A DNA stretch of 64,000 nt from Pectinophora gossypiella (Eukaryota > Arthropoda > Insecta > Lepidoptera > Gelechiidae), in contig NC_065425.1 in NCBI RefSeq assembly GCF_024362695.1, forward strand, positions 6,577,001-6,641,000, given 5' to 3'. Within the stretch, counting starts at the first letter, position 1. Every line of letters starts with the position of its first letter. Shown piece after piece: positions 22,118 through 34,872 of the stretch. The notes beneath the pieces were generated by a model, which was given only the letters and a program-made list of their open reading frames with translations, did no database searches and was not told the DNA's origin. Made by a program: the position numbers and the translations under genes.

Positions 22118-22205
22118 CAGTAGAGCAGCGTGGTGGAGTATGCTCCATACCCCTTCGGTTGGTTGAGGAGTGGCCTATGCCCAGCAGTGGGACGGTTATA
22201 GGATG
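22118..22205 (+). repeat. SINE 3' fragment (family 2 tail)
   Basis: It carries GAGCAGCGTGGTGGAGTATG and GCCTATGCCCAGCAGTGGGA; the head is missing. Confidence 0.75.
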
Positions 22206-22392
22206 TTTATGTTGACGATGTGATGATTGCTGGCATTCTGGCGGACTAAAATTTATTTTATTTTAAAACAAATATCGTATCGTCTTTATTTTACGAAGAA
22301 AGATGTAACTGTCAAACTTAAATAATGAGAAACTACATTCAAAAGTTTGACTGCGACAGCGTTACTTGCTGCGACATGCGTATTACATTTAA

Positions 22393-22662
22393 TGTAACAT
22401 AAGCTCACGACTATATCCCGATTGGGCTAGTCAGAGTTACATCCATCGCAAGATGAACTAAGTACCCACGCGTCAACGAGCTATTAGACCAAAGTGGTGA
22501 TAGATGGTGAGCCGTGTCGCCGTCTATAATGGTCGAGCAAACTGTGTTAGTGAAAACTGCACTAAAGATAAATTAACAACTCATTGGTGCAAGTCCAGGG
22601 TTAGAACCGGCGGCGCTTCCCCTTTTGAAAAGCAAGCCAATGAACCACAAGATCACAGTGGC
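22393..22662 (-). repeat. tRNA-derived SINE, family 5
   Basis: It matches the other family-5 copies (CATCGCAAGATGAACTAAGT, GTCTATAATGGTCGAGC, AACTCATTGGTGCAAGTCC). The head is at the right end. Confidence 0.8.
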
Positions 22663-24779
22663 TATAATACATACATTTAATATACGTACGCATCTGTTAT
22701 TGGAGACGTACATCCCAACAGGGCATAAAAGGATTAGAAGATGAGGAAGGATTTGAAGAATGTACGTAAATTTAGGTTCATGGTTTTGTCTGGCAGAACG
22801 ATAACAAACGAACATCTTTCCAGTGACTAATCTCGTCATCTTTAGCGTAACTTTTTGTGTCGTTTGACAAAACAGCTAAGCTACTGGACCCTCGTCCAAT
22901 TACTTTATTTTTATACATGTGATGGTATCGTTGCGAGGTGGGCACGAGCCACGCACTCCTGCTTATGTCTAACTATGATGGATGTGCCAGGGTGTACTGT
23001 GTACTGTGGTGGTCAGAAAGTTTTCTTTTCTTTATTAAAAATATATTCGCGTTTGACCACCGTCTTTTCCGACCAAAGCGAATGTCGTATGCAGCAAATA
23101 AAGGGTGTTAGTGACATCGTAACGTAAACTTAGAGGGATGATTCAGACCATGATTATGAAAATAGATATCTGTTTTTTCTTTTTCATGCCTCTTCTCATT
23201 TATTCTATAGAACACGTATTCTATAGTCGCGCTTACATAGCGTGTTAGGCCAGCAAAATGCGAATTTTCGTGGTTTTCACTGTAAGGGTATTATATAGGC
23301 TGTTGATTGTCACTTTGCGGTTCATTATATCGACACTGCGGTTGCAGGCTGCCTTATCTGGCCCCCGCAAAGAACATGATTTGTGTTTGTATGTATGTTT
23401 TAGGTACCTTTCACTTATGTTCTTAATTGTACGTAGTATTTCAAATCTATTGCTCTACCATAGATGCTTCTAGAGGCAGGTATTCCAAGAATGCACCTTT
23501 GACAAATATGTATCTGAACCATCATGACATGTGTCTATAGCCGCGGCTTGAACAATTAATTAAATTAATAAATTCTACAAGCTTCGACAGATTTCGTTGA
23601 GTGGGCGTCTTACTTTCTACCTACTGTTTGTTATGGTTATTAATTATTATTGTCTGGGGTCTTTTTAACTATTTTTTAATATCATTCGCTTGCAAAACTG
23701 CTTAGGGGCAGGCTTACAATTATCAATGGCCAGACGTCTCTATTAAACTGTAAATTAATAGCAGTTTTCGGTCGCGTTACTATAATTAGTAACTTTCGTT
23801 CAGTTAAAATTCTAGTAGATCTAAGTACGGCCACGAGTATATGTATACACTTTGGTACCATGTAACTTTGACTTTTTTAACAAATTGAACTGTAAGTCTC
23901 ACTAAATGTCAAATATGTTAGTGCGACACGAGTCTTAAAGTGGCTACCTTATATTGCTCATATGACTGTACCTACCTACCTACTGGTTATCCACTGAAAC
24001 AAACGTCGTGAAACAAGGTATGCGAGGGATGTTCGAAACATATTGCGAAATGTCTTGATATTACCTACCTACCTAGGTACATCAAAGCTGTATGCTCTAA
24101 GTATCTACGTGGAAATAATATTAGGCTCATGGAATTTACCGCAACGCAACGTGTCTGAGTTTAACTTAAATGTGTACACTGTATAAACTATTAATAATAG
24201 TGACAAACCCTAGTGATACAACCGTATAACATATTAGATACATGTATTTAACTGTAATAGAAAGCAATTCGAATAGATCAGACATCCGATGTGAACAGCA
24301 CTTCAACTTGTTCGTAACCTGCCAACAAAACAAAACCATTACATTGATTCAGAGCTCTTTATCAACAGACGTAAGACGGGAGCTTATTATTACATCCGAA
24401 TTGTATTTCACCGAGATGACAGAGCCGCGATACCGCTCCAAACTTATGTCATCTGTCAAAATACATGTTAACAGTACCCCGAATGTAGATGGAGCAGTAG
24501 ATAGCAGCGCATGAATAATATTAACCAGAGGATGCGACGTCGACGGCTACCTGTCATTTTACGACATTGTTTATACACAGTTAATGATATGCCTCATTTG
24601 AATACGTTGGTGGTCTAAGAAAAACTGGCAGTTGCAACTTGTGGCTAATGAAAAAAAACGCATATTCCGACCCACTCAACAAACAATGCTGGGCTCGCAA
24701 TTAATTTTCTTTCAGAGTCCCTCGAATCGGATTCGCAAAAAGTAATTAACAGAATGTTATCAGTATATTAAGTAAGTGA

Positions 24780-25700
24780 ACTGGGCAGTAATTGAATAAG
24801 ATTTTACGAGAACATTGTTTACAAGGCTGCGTGCTCCCGGCCAGCGACGCTACATTAGCGCGCGGTTTCGAAAATCGACCTGGGAATAAGAAAAAAAGGC
24901 GGGAACGAAATAATTATGCACGTTCCGTTTCGTAATGGGCGTCGCGCTACCGTTTCGCTTTAATAGCTCGCTTGTTCTCAGAATTTAATTATGCCCCGAG
25001 CGCCGAGATTAGCCAGCGCTCCGTTTTGTTAATAACTCCAATAATGGATGACGCCCGCGCACTTTGCTACCTTTAATGTTATTTACTTATTCATTTTATG
25101 GCGGTCGCACCGTTTTATTAACGCAATAGATCAGAGACATTTTTAAAGCCCCTGCATTAATATCGCATAATTTCATCAGGCAAAAATTTTAGGTAGCCGC
25201 GATTATGACATATTGTTTGAATATATTGTATGCGCATTACAAAACTTGGTCCGACATGTCATATCAATTTGAAATGTACAAAATATCAATATTAATAATT
25301 CAATAACGAGGACCCAAAAACAAATTGTCTAACCGATAAGACATTGGTCCGACACAAACAAAACACGAGACGGCCAAGCCTTAATAAGAACCGGGGCCCA
25401 GAGATGAACACAAAAGAAAGAGATAACCGCCCTATTGTTTTTTATCATGTTGTCAATATCGCGCGGCCAAATTTTCAATATTGGAATGCCACGATTCGCC
25501 AATAAGAAACGGGGAAGAATTGATTTATTGTCCAATTAGCGTCGGTCAGGTGTGCCAACTGCCAAGATAGCATCAGGCTGGCCAACCTAACTCGGCTGTG
25601 CGACTATTTCTTTTGGCGCGTTCTGTTTTAAATGGCATATTGGAATCAAAAAAGAACGTTTACACCGTGCTGGCTGGTTTTCTGGAAGGCGGATTTGAAA
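24780..25700. promoter_or_regulatory. repeat-free CpG-richer tract, candidate enhancer (inference)
   Basis: It is unlike its flanks: many CpG (GCGCGCGGTTTCG, GGGCGTCGCGCTACC) mixed with homeodomain-type TAATTA motifs and no recognisable repeat or exon. This is typical of insect non-coding DNA kept by selection, but nothing here proves function. Confidence 0.25.
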
Positions 25701-26537
25701 TTCTGATCGTTCGCGGCGAGGTCTTGGGAGTGGAAATCGATTTGAATTAATTGGGGCGCAGCTTTTTATCGTTTAGGAACTTTAATTTGATAGGAATTGT
25801 TTTTGGATCGTTAGCTTGCAGCTGCATAAAACATTGTTGCTTCAACAGTAGTACGAATGTGAATTCTTGGGCGAAAGAGGTAAGTAGTATGTCGTAAGAA
25901 CCTGTAGTATAGACACCAACACACAATATTTTGAGTCATTTTTATAATTAACTAAGTAAGAATCATAATTATTCGTTCCGTAGGTAATCCAACTTATCCA
26001 ACATCACTTCACTGCATGTGTCGCTAAACTTACGAAGGAGAGTTTTCAATTTCACATCACTCCGAGGGCTATTTGCACAGAACGATCAATTAAAGATAAT
26101 AACGTCGCGTAGAACCGGGGCATTGATTTCATTTAGCTCGGCGTTAATAGTTGTCGATGGGCCATATCGTATTACGTAGGGTAGGAAACGCTTCCTAAAT
26201 GGCCCAGAATTAATGGTCGGAGGGATTCTGAAATAATATACCGTCAAAAGTATTAGCTGAGATTGTCGATCTAATAAAGTGGACGGGATTTCAGTAATCA
26301 TGTTTTGTTTTGATGGAAGCGGCAAAGGGATAGTTCGATTTTTGTGAAAATGATTTTATTGGATTAGCTTTAACGATATTTGAATTTCCCGTTTTATGGA
26401 GACGTAATTACACCTATTTACCTAGTACGTGGTGTGTTTAAAAATGTAGATAGTAAAATCATGTTTTTTGATGTTAACGTTTTGTTACATATTTTATGAT
26501 TGAGCTTTTATAATATACTTGATAAAGTTTACTACCA

Positions 26538-26792
26538 TTCATCACCAGCCCATTAACGTCCCCACTGCTGGGGCACGGGCCTTCACCATCACGCGGGCCC
26601 AGTGCGGATTGGTGGTTATTATGGACTGCTAATGCAGCCGGGACCAACGGCTTAACGTGCCTTCTGAAGCACGGAGGTGCTTGCGATGAAAACTTTTTTT
26701 GTGGTCATCCATCCTATGACCGGCCTTTGCGAAAGTTGCTTAACTTCAACAATCGCAGACCGAGCGCGTTTACCGCTGCGCCACCGAGCTCC
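26538..26792 (-). repeat. SINE family 3 (tRNA/5S-like head)
   Basis: On the minus strand: GGTGGCGCAGCGGTAAACGC (A box), then GTTGAAGTTAAGCAACTTTC, AAGGCCGGTCATAGGATGG, the shared CCGTGCTTC centre and a tail ending in CAGCAGTGGGGACGTTAATG. Confidence 0.88.
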
Positions 26793-28581
26793 TCAACTAG
26801 CATTACTTATATGTTAAAGGATCAAGGTACAGTAGGTACGCTCTTACTCTCAGAGCGATAAACTTAACGTCCCCAATCCAATTTCCACTACAGCTACCGT
26901 AAAATTAATACCAACCGATAAGCTCACAATAACCTGTAGCGGGAGTGAAGTGGTCCGCTCGGCTCGGCAGTTGAATAGCGAATGACAGCGGGCGGCCGCG
27001 GCGCGTCAACATTGGCTCAACAACCGGAATTACAGACTACCCGCACAATCGCTTTGCTACCGACAGTTTGAGGAGGAAACTTGGCTATTGGAAATACGTA
27101 TTTATTTATTATCTGCATAATTGAAATCTATTTAGTATATTCGTGACGGGTTTTGTGTGCAATTGGGTCACATTGGGTACGATTTGATTTTTAATTTAGG
27201 GTGTAGGTAGAGTTGACTGATTGCCGTGATATTGTGATCATCGCAAATGTGTTTAGTCTGTTCTACCTATTAACGATGGATAAGATTTTGACAACAGTTT
27301 TTCTGCACCCTCTGTCGCAATATAATGTTCACATAAATTATTAAAATTATATTTCTTATAAAAGTCACTCGAAACGCAACACCATTTAAATGCCGTAACC
27401 GTGTATCACTACTTAACTACAATAATCTAATAGCAAGAGACAATACACAATGGCAAGCCAACATACTTACTTAATATTGTTCGTACACTGAACCCTACAA
27501 CTAACACTATTCTTGGTCGCCTAAACACAAAGGCATGTTACAAGCAGAAACAATAACGTCGTAGGTACACGAGCGTACTTCATATTGATTGAGGCAGTAC
27601 CACACGAGCAGAAAACCAGCCATGTCAGTCATAACATTAACCTCGGTATAACATAACACGTTCCATCAAATAGGAGCCAGAACGGGTGAGAAAAGGACGG
27701 CAACACGCCTCCCCGTCCCCGTTCCCCGCAATAAATGTGCGGGAAAGAAAGAGACGTAGTAATAGCCGGAAATTAGCACTCGTCTATCTTTCATTTTACA
27801 CCCCAAATTTTCTTATTCCAATTTCCTTTCGGTGCGACCGCTGGCGTTTCAAACGGCCTAACTCTCTCTTCTATTTATCTGCAATTTAGACCTTAATGTA
27901 AAGAAAATTTAGAAGGAAATGCCATGTAGAAAATATAGGAGATGTATACGGTTTGATTCAAGGGTAGTTTTAGAACACTCTGTCATTTGAAATGAGTCAT
28001 TTTCTGATAAGAATGCCCTATTGGCTAGACGTGTGCGCTCGCTTGCTCGATAATACCATTTCCGAGAGATAGCGTATAACTTCGGGTGTCGGTTTTTGCG
28101 AGTTTTAATATAATAATAAAGTAGGGAGAGAGATATGGAAATAGCCGTGTGGAGGAGAGGAAATTTGAATTTATACATCAGCTAGTTTTATTCATGAGGG
28201 TGCGTTTATAGAGATTATGAGAACACAATTTACGAATATGATGTATGAAATTTTATATTGGGGTGGCTGAGGCTTGTCGCGGGGTGAAAGTGTCGCGATT
28301 GGGTTTGTTTATTGGATAATGTTTGTTGTAAATGTTGTGATCATGCTATTTATTCTATTTTGCATTGGGTTTGTGTCGATGTTTTCTAATAGATGAGTTC
28401 TATTCTTTGTTCGATAGAGTTTAAAGTTATTGACAAGGGTCGTAACAGGGGAAGTCCTTAAAATGGTTTAGTTCAGGCTACCTCAAACCGGATTGATTAT
28501 TTTATTATTATTATTTTTATTATTTATTTTAAACTTGATGAATGTAGATAGAGTATGTCAGGATCAGTGATGTGACCAAAC

Positions 28582-28906
28582 GGCCTCTGTGGTCCAGTGG
28601 TTGGGCTCACGATACGGAGGACCCGAGTACGAATCCCGGTGGGGACATATCCTTTGGGATATATCCCTTTGTGATCCCTAGTTTGGTTAGGACATTACAC
28701 GCTGATCACCTGATTGTCCGAAAGTAAGATGATTCGTGCTTCGGAAGGCACGTTAAGTCGTTGGTCCTGGTCACTACTTACATCTAATGTAAGTATGTAG
28801 TTGTTATATGAGTCATGTCAGGGGCCTTTGGCGGCTCAATAATAACCCTGACACCGAGGTTCATGAGGTTGGTAATCCACCTCACAACCCACACCATAAA
28901 AGAAGA
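28582..28906 (+). repeat. tRNA-derived SINE, family 1, full length
   Basis: Head GTGGTCCAGTGGTTGGG with the B box TACGAATCCCGG, then GGACATTACACGCTGATCAC, the CGTGCTTCGGAAGGCACG centre and a tail ending in AAAAGAAGA. Confidence 0.88.
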
Positions 28907-28924
28907 CTATAATAAAAACCTTAA

Positions 28925-29273
28925 ACAAAATCATCATCCCCCTAGCATGATCCGCTTTTTCACGGGGTCCGCTTACCTAACCTGAAGATTTGACAGGTTC
29001 GGTTTTTTACTGTAGCGACTGCCAGTTTGACCTTCAAACCAGCTAAGGGAAAACCAGCCCAATACAGGTTATTAGGTCACATAGGTCGAAAATGCATTTC
29101 ACGCCAATGTGTTTTCCTTCACCGCTGAGAACGTGATAATCATTTCTGATCTTGAATGAATTTTAAATTAAATTCGACAATCATTGGTTTAGTTTAGGCT
29201 TGTGCTGGATTCAAACCGACGACCTTAAAGTGAGCAGCAAGTATTCTTCTAGCAACTAGGCTACCACGGCTTC
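28925..29273 (-). repeat. tRNA-derived SINE, family 4, long copy
   Basis: The head is at the right end (GTGGTAGCCTAGTTGCTAGA on the minus strand). The tail has AAACCGAACCTGTCAAATC and GGGGGATGATGAT. Confidence 0.85.
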
Positions 29274-29464
29274 TAAAACCATAAACAAGATTATACTTAC
29301 GTGAGAAATCACTTTGTAGAGGCTACATTAATCTTGCAATCGGAACATCGTAAAATTAATAATCCGTGAAATCTTTTACAATATTTATACAAGTGTTGGA
29401 CCTTTAACCGTAGTTGACACACAGATGCCGACTTTTTTTCATTTTTTTAATTGTCCATCGTGGG

Positions 29465-30345
29465 AAAGGCACATGTTTGATTTGATTCGAACCTTTACTA
29501 CATTGTCATTCTTGCAGTCGGTTAAATCTGCAAGTGTATGTAATATTGCGGTCAGTGAGAGTTAGTTTTTTTTCATGTCTCCCACGTATTAGTAAATGTG
29601 TGAAGTGTGAAATATGTGTGAAGTTCAAGTGACATTTTTTTTTGACGTGATTTTTTTAATATTCTTCTTTTTTTATTAGGCTCGCGTTTGACCACAATCT
29701 CACCTGATGGTAAGTGACGATGGTGGTCTAGGGTGGATCACGCTGTTTGATTTGATTCGAACCTAATACATTGTTATTCTTGCAGTCGGTTAAATCTGCA
29801 TATGTATGTCATCATCATCATCATCACCAGCCCATTAACGTCCCCACTGCTGGGGCACGGGCCTTCCCTATGGATGGATAGGGAGATCGGGCCTTAAACC
29901 ACCACGCGGGCCCAGTGCGGATTGGTGGTTATTAACGACTGCTAATGCAGCCGGGACCAACGGCTTAACGTGCTTTCCGAAGCACGGAGGAGCTCGAGAT
30001 GAAAACTTTTTTTTTTTTTTGTGGTCACCCATCCTATGACCGGCCTCTGCGAAAGTTGCTTTACTTCAACAATCGCAAACCGAGCGCGTTTACCGCTGCG
30101 CCACCGAGCTCCTCATCCTCATATGTATGTACTTAATAGTATTGCGGTCAGTGAGAATTCGTTTTTTTTCATGTCTCCCACGTATTAGTAAATGTGTGAA
30201 GTGTGAAATATGTGTGAAGTTCAAGTATCATTTTTTTGATGTGACTTTTTTAATATATCAGGCTCGCGTTTTACAATCTCACCTGATGGTAAGTGACGAT
30301 GGTGGTCTAGGGTGGATCACGAAGATTGAAGACTCCCAGATTATA
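29465..30345 (-). repeat. tandem duplication carrying a LINE 3' end, split by a SINE
   Basis: Segments starting TTGATTCGAACCT and running through ATTGCGGTCAGTGAGA, AATGTGTGAAGTGTG and GGTGGTCTAGGGTGGATCAC occur twice. The second copy is interrupted by the SINE at 29810-30119. On the minus strand these ends match the tail of the CR1-like fragment at 46740-46990. Confidence 0.8.
29810..30119 (-). repeat. SINE family 3, full length, 11-bp target duplication
   Basis: It is flanked by CATATGTATGT at 29799-29809 and 30120-30130. The complete tRNA/5S-like head, shared centre and (ATG)n tail are present, so this is a good reference copy. Confidence 0.93.
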
Positions 30346-30542
30346 AAGATATTTTGATATTTGCCGCAAATGGCATTAACTACTTGGCCGGTTAAATCAA
30401 GTGACAAAGTAGGTATTATTAAGTGGCAAGCAGATTTACTTTTACAATAATTTCTATACACGGTAGATCATAGTTACTAGATAGAGAGACAAGTCCGTTT
30501 GTGATGATTTTTTTCTTTATGAGGCGTATTTTTTATATTACG

Positions 30543-30575
30543 TTAGGTTAGGTTTAGGTTAGGTTAGGGTAGGGG
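30543..30575 (+). repeat. short TTAGG telomere-like tract
   Basis: It reads TTAGGTTAGGTTTAGG then TTAGGTTAGGG. TTAGG is the usual insect telomere unit. Similar short runs occur near 46517 and 47566, the latter inside a SINE tail. Confidence 0.6.
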
Positions 30576-32274
30576 ATTCTCCTCCTCTTCTATCTTGTTG
30601 TGAGGTGTTATCGCGTTGAGAGGTTGTGAGGTGGAATATCAACCTCATCAACCTGGTGAAAAGTAAGTATTTAAAATTAGATATACTTTTTTATTATGAT
30701 CAAAATATTTATATGCACAACTCAAGATATTTCTGATTTTAAATAATGTACGTAAAAAGTACACCTGAAAATTAAAAAAAAAATAAAAAATAAATTAAAA
30801 ATAATTATTAGCGATTAAAATAACTCTAGCTAGTGCCGCTATCTTGGCTATTTTTTGGGAGAGCCTTAAAAAATGAAAAAAAAAACTATATGTTAATAAA
30901 AAAAACTCTTACCAATCCCGTCAAAAATGACAATTAAGTTTTTATTATGTCAGCAAAGTGCAGCCTTTACTGATAGAAAACCCGATAACGATTCACCCCA
31001 ATCCATTAATACCTTATTCAAAATGAATGCCCAAAAACCATTCACATTTTCAAAATTCCATCCTACACATCCATTCACAAAAAACAGATCTAAAGTCATA
31101 AATAATAACACTTTTGACAATACAAATTTTTATCGACATAGCACAGGTGGAAAAAAATTCATTGAAAAGTTTCACTCATTCATAAAAGGTTCATTCACTC
31201 ATTCATTTGGGAAATGCAAAAAAGAGGCAAAAAGCGTCCACTCAATAGTGAGAAGTTAATCTATGACGATTGGGTGAAAAAAACAACATTTTAATCTATG
31301 GTTTCTTTTGTAGGAAATATTGGTAAGTATCTCGTGGGATTCTAAAATGTGATGATGAATTTGACTTTATTATTCTGCACACCATTAAGATACCATGAAA
31401 TGGGCTGATCATATTTCACGTTTTTTTAATCGGTGTAAAATCTTTCTGAACGCGCGTTAAAATCTCTACAATTTGATAAAATACTAATTTGACTCTACAT
31501 TTATTTCATTCTTAGCTGCAAAAGTGCTTTCTAAAGTATTCTAATTTCTTGATTATAAAAAAAAAATACATATAAACTTAATGCCGAGTATAAAACTTTG
31601 TTTTTTGTATGCATTGAGTTAAGGATACCATTTACTATAGGTACATCGTTAGAAAAACAATAGGCTAGTTTCGAATTAGTCAAATCAGCTGGTGTAGTAA
31701 AATCTCTTTTGTAAAAAAATATAAACACGAACTGTCTATTTTAGTACAAGAAACAAAGAAGTTACCTTTAAAATTTATTTAAAAAACATAAGTACCTATT
31801 CGAAGAAAAAAAGAAAATGTCATGAAACAATTTTTCAATGGAACATTTTTAGCCAGTATCATTATGATTCTAAAAAAGTTTCTTAAAATATTTTTGTTTA
31901 TGTGTATTGTTTTCAAATGACAAACAGAATGTCACAACGGTACAAACATTCTTAAATACAATTACAACGTAATTATGACCTTTGTGAATACTTTTTAATT
32001 ATATCAATTACAATTACAGGCAATTATTATCAACATTTTACAAAGTACAGTAATTATGAAAGAAATTGGTTGATAATTTCTTGGTAAGTGTGTTATGAAA
32101 TCGATTACTATTTGTATAAAAACATGATACTTAAGCTTTATACTTAGTAACAGTGACAGCTGATATATCCATACCTATAACAAGTGTGTGTTATGTCAAA
32201 TTATAGGCTTTACATTACCTGATTAATTGTTATCGGGCTCAATAGATCGGGTGTATGTATAAAATGTATGACGT

Positions 32275-32640
32275 AGTCGCGATCCCAGTTGGTAGAACGC
32301 TTGCCTCTCATTTTGAGGTCGCATGTTCGAATCCAGCACAGGCCTAAACCAATGATTGTCTAATTTGTTTTCGAATTCATGTTTGAATCATAAATGTAAA
32401 ACCATTATCACGTGCTCAGCGGTGAAGGAAAACATCGTGAGGAAACCCACTTTCCCGAGAAATGCTTTTTCGGAGGTATGTGACCTAACCTTTATTGGGC
32501 TGGTTTTCCCTTCGCGGGTTGGAAGGTCACACAGGCAGTTGCTTCTGTAAAAAACCGGACCTGTCAAAACTTTAGGTTAGGTAAGCGGACCTTGTGAAAA
32601 ACGGGATAATGCTAGACCCATCCGATATGCAATTACACTG
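32275..32640 (+). repeat. tRNA-derived SINE, family 4, full length
   Basis: Head with the A box CAGTTGGTAGAACGCTTGCC and B box ATGTTCGAATCCAGC, then CCTAAACCAATGATTGTC, GTGAAGGAAAACATCGTGAG and a tail with ACCTGTCAAAACTTTAGG. Confidence 0.88.
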
Positions 32641-33029
32641 CCTGACGCATCGGGCTCGTTGGATTGGGTAGTGTAATATTGCCTTATTTGTATAACATTT
32701 GAATCTATTTGGTTGAATTTTTGAAAGCGCCTACGCGCATTTTTTGCATGTTATTATAAAGTGCTGGCTACAAATAAGGGCTTTCCAGATCATTCGATGT
32801 GATCGATAAAAATGTATCCAAATGCATTATTTAATTACTTACTGCTGTTACATTCAAAACATACCGTGAGAAATGCCTATGCGATGAAAGAAATGATTAT
32901 TTTGATTAAATTGTAAATTATTTTCGTATTTAATTAAGCAATAGGTATACCTACGTAACTAATTAATTAGCTTTACATTCGCAAATGTATGCGTCTTTGA
33001 TTGTGTAGTCTTATGTAATTAACCGAATT

Positions 33030-33290
33030 AATGCATAATAGGCCAGTTTCCAACTAGTTAAATCAGTTACTTTTTACTAAACGTCAAAACACGAAATTAC
33101 TATGGAATGGAATTAGTATAAAACAACAACCTATGACGTCATAGAAAAACCTGACAAAATATTGCACTTATTATTACATTTCTCTGTATTAATATTCATA
33201 AATAAGTTTAATAGGAAAAAGGGAATTGTTTTTTGTCACCTCTAGATCTGTCTTTATTTTGTAAGTAATCAGAATTTAATCATTTATCTT
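33030..33290 (-). repeat. AT-rich MITE-like repeat, target of a LINE insertion
   Basis: This is a reversed copy of the 2180-2722 repeat (TTTCCAACTAGTTAAATCAG, TTTTTACTAAACGTC, AGTAATCAGAATTTAATC). The LINE that follows inserted at its right edge. Confidence 0.65.
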
Positions 33291-33300
33291 TGGATCGAAA

Positions 33301-34872
33301 TCTAATGTAACAACCATAAATGTAAAATACAATCAAAACATACTACCAGTAGAGAAAAACACAAAGTTTCTGGGTGTAACATTTCAGAGCAATTTCAAAT
33401 GGAATAAATATGTTGATTGCTTGATAAATCGTGCAACCAAACCTGTAAATATCTTGAGATCTTTGGCTAGTACTTATTAGGGAGCAGACCCAAAAATACT
33501 ATTAAATTTGTATAAATCTATAGCTAGAAGTCACTTTGAATATGCTTTTTATTGTTTTGGTAATGTCTCATATTTGGTGGAAAAATTGGAAAAAATTCAA
33601 AACAAGTGTTTACGCATAGTTGTTGGAGCTATGAGGTCTACCCCTATAATCTCATTGCAAGTGGAATGCAACATCCCTCCGTTGAAATTAAGGTTTTCGT
33701 TCTTAAAATCCAAGTTTATCCTTAAACTTCTATCTATAACTAATCATCCTCTTGTCTTGAAAATAATTCATTGTTTTTCCTCTGGTAACAGTTCTAGCCT
33801 TCCTTATATAGCTCAGGAATTGTCTGAAATTATAAATTATAAAGAAAATTATAATTTATACGAAAATTTTAAATTGTCATGTTACTTAGGTTCCTTCGAA
33901 TCTAAATTTTGTTTAATATCTATAGTAATTGATAAGTCTTTAAAAACTAAGGAAGATGTATATTTAGCTCTAGATTCTTTTAAAGAATATAGACAAATCT
34001 ATACGGATGGTTCAAAATCTTGTAATGCTGTATCTTTAGCTTTTTATGATATGAATTGTAAAGGAGGGTGTGGGTTTAGTTTACCTGAACTTGCTAGCAT
34101 ATATACCGCTGAAGCTATGGCTATTTTAAAGGCACTGGAATATATAGAGAAACAGGAATATAATAACTGGTTAATTGTCACAGATAGTATGAGCGTTCTT
34201 AGTGCCCTTGATAATCCCAAACTAAATTCTAATAATCATTTCTTGATTTACAGTATAAGAGAACAATATTTAAAATTATCCCAAATGTCAAAATCAATCA
34301 CCTTATTTTGGACCCCATCTCACATAGGTGTTGTTGGAAACGAAAAAGTAGACTTTCTTGCCAAAACAATCGCAAATATTCCTACCAATGTGACTTCATC
34401 TTGTTATATCCCCGATACTGACATTTTATCCTTGGTAAAAAAACAGCTAAAAGTTGAATTTAAAGCTTTTTGGGTAGAAACCGTTCAGAATAAAGGCAAA
34501 TGGTTTGCTGAAGTTAAGGATAATATCTCACAACCTTGGTTCACCCAAGGTAACACATATTTGAATAGAAAATTCTACACAATAATTTGCCGTTTGCGTT
34601 TAGGTCACTTTCGTTTTAATGCTCATCTTTTTCGTATTAATATCGTATCGTCCCCTCTTTGTAATTTCTGTCAAGATGCCATCCAAACTCTGGATCACAT
34701 CTTTTTTGAATGTCGCTGTTTTTCCTTACAAAGATTGTTATTCATTGATCACCTCATGCAAATATACCATACTGCTGAAGAAATCCCGCGCTCCCTTCAG
34801 CAACTTTTAAAGAAAAGAGAATGTTTTCTCCCAATTTATAACTATTTAATAACAACTACTGAAGATATTTAA
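33301..34872 (+). pseudogene. LINE ORF2 C-terminal part: RT thumb, RNase H, zinc-knuckle-like end
   Basis: The frame is open from 33301 except for one TAG at 33478-33480, where a Trp codon (TGG) is the likely ancestor (...LASTY stop GADPK...). The stop leaves 464 codons open downstream. Upstream residues (EKNTKFLGVTF, KWNKYVDCLI) are the end of reverse transcriptase. RNase H follows with all acidic residues present: YTDGSK (Asp codon 34006-34008), YTAEAMAILKALE, VTDSMSVLSAL and WTPSHIGVVGNEKVDFLAK. The C-terminus has a Cys/His cluster (LCNFCQDA...LDHIFFEC). RNase H plus this tail suggests an I/Jockey-group element; the exact clade is unsure. It is AT-rich in codon use. Confidence 0.92.

Larger units (their letters stand above)
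21741..33284. other. gene-poor block with repeats and possible regulatory DNA
   Basis: No exon with splice signals and protein-like composition was found. The block contains SINEs (22393-22662, 26538-26792, 28582-28906, 28925-29273, 29810-30119, 32275-32640), a MITE end (23102-23160), a SINE tail (22118-22205) and duplicated LINE 3' ends (about 29465-29755 and 30120-30345). It also has repeat-free stretches (about 24.7-25.7 and 26.9-28.3 kb). Open frames such as 24242-24514 and 30927-31259 lack support. Confidence 0.6.

Noticed and set aside
24242..24514. 90-codon plus-strand frame
   Set aside because: It starts in AT-rich intergenic DNA; composition is plausible but there is no motif, splice context or codon bias to support it.
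30927..31259. 110-codon plus-strand frame
   Set aside because: Asn/Lys/Phe-rich in AT-rich DNA, no splice signals, no recognisable motif and no neighbouring gene; I could not tell it from chance.
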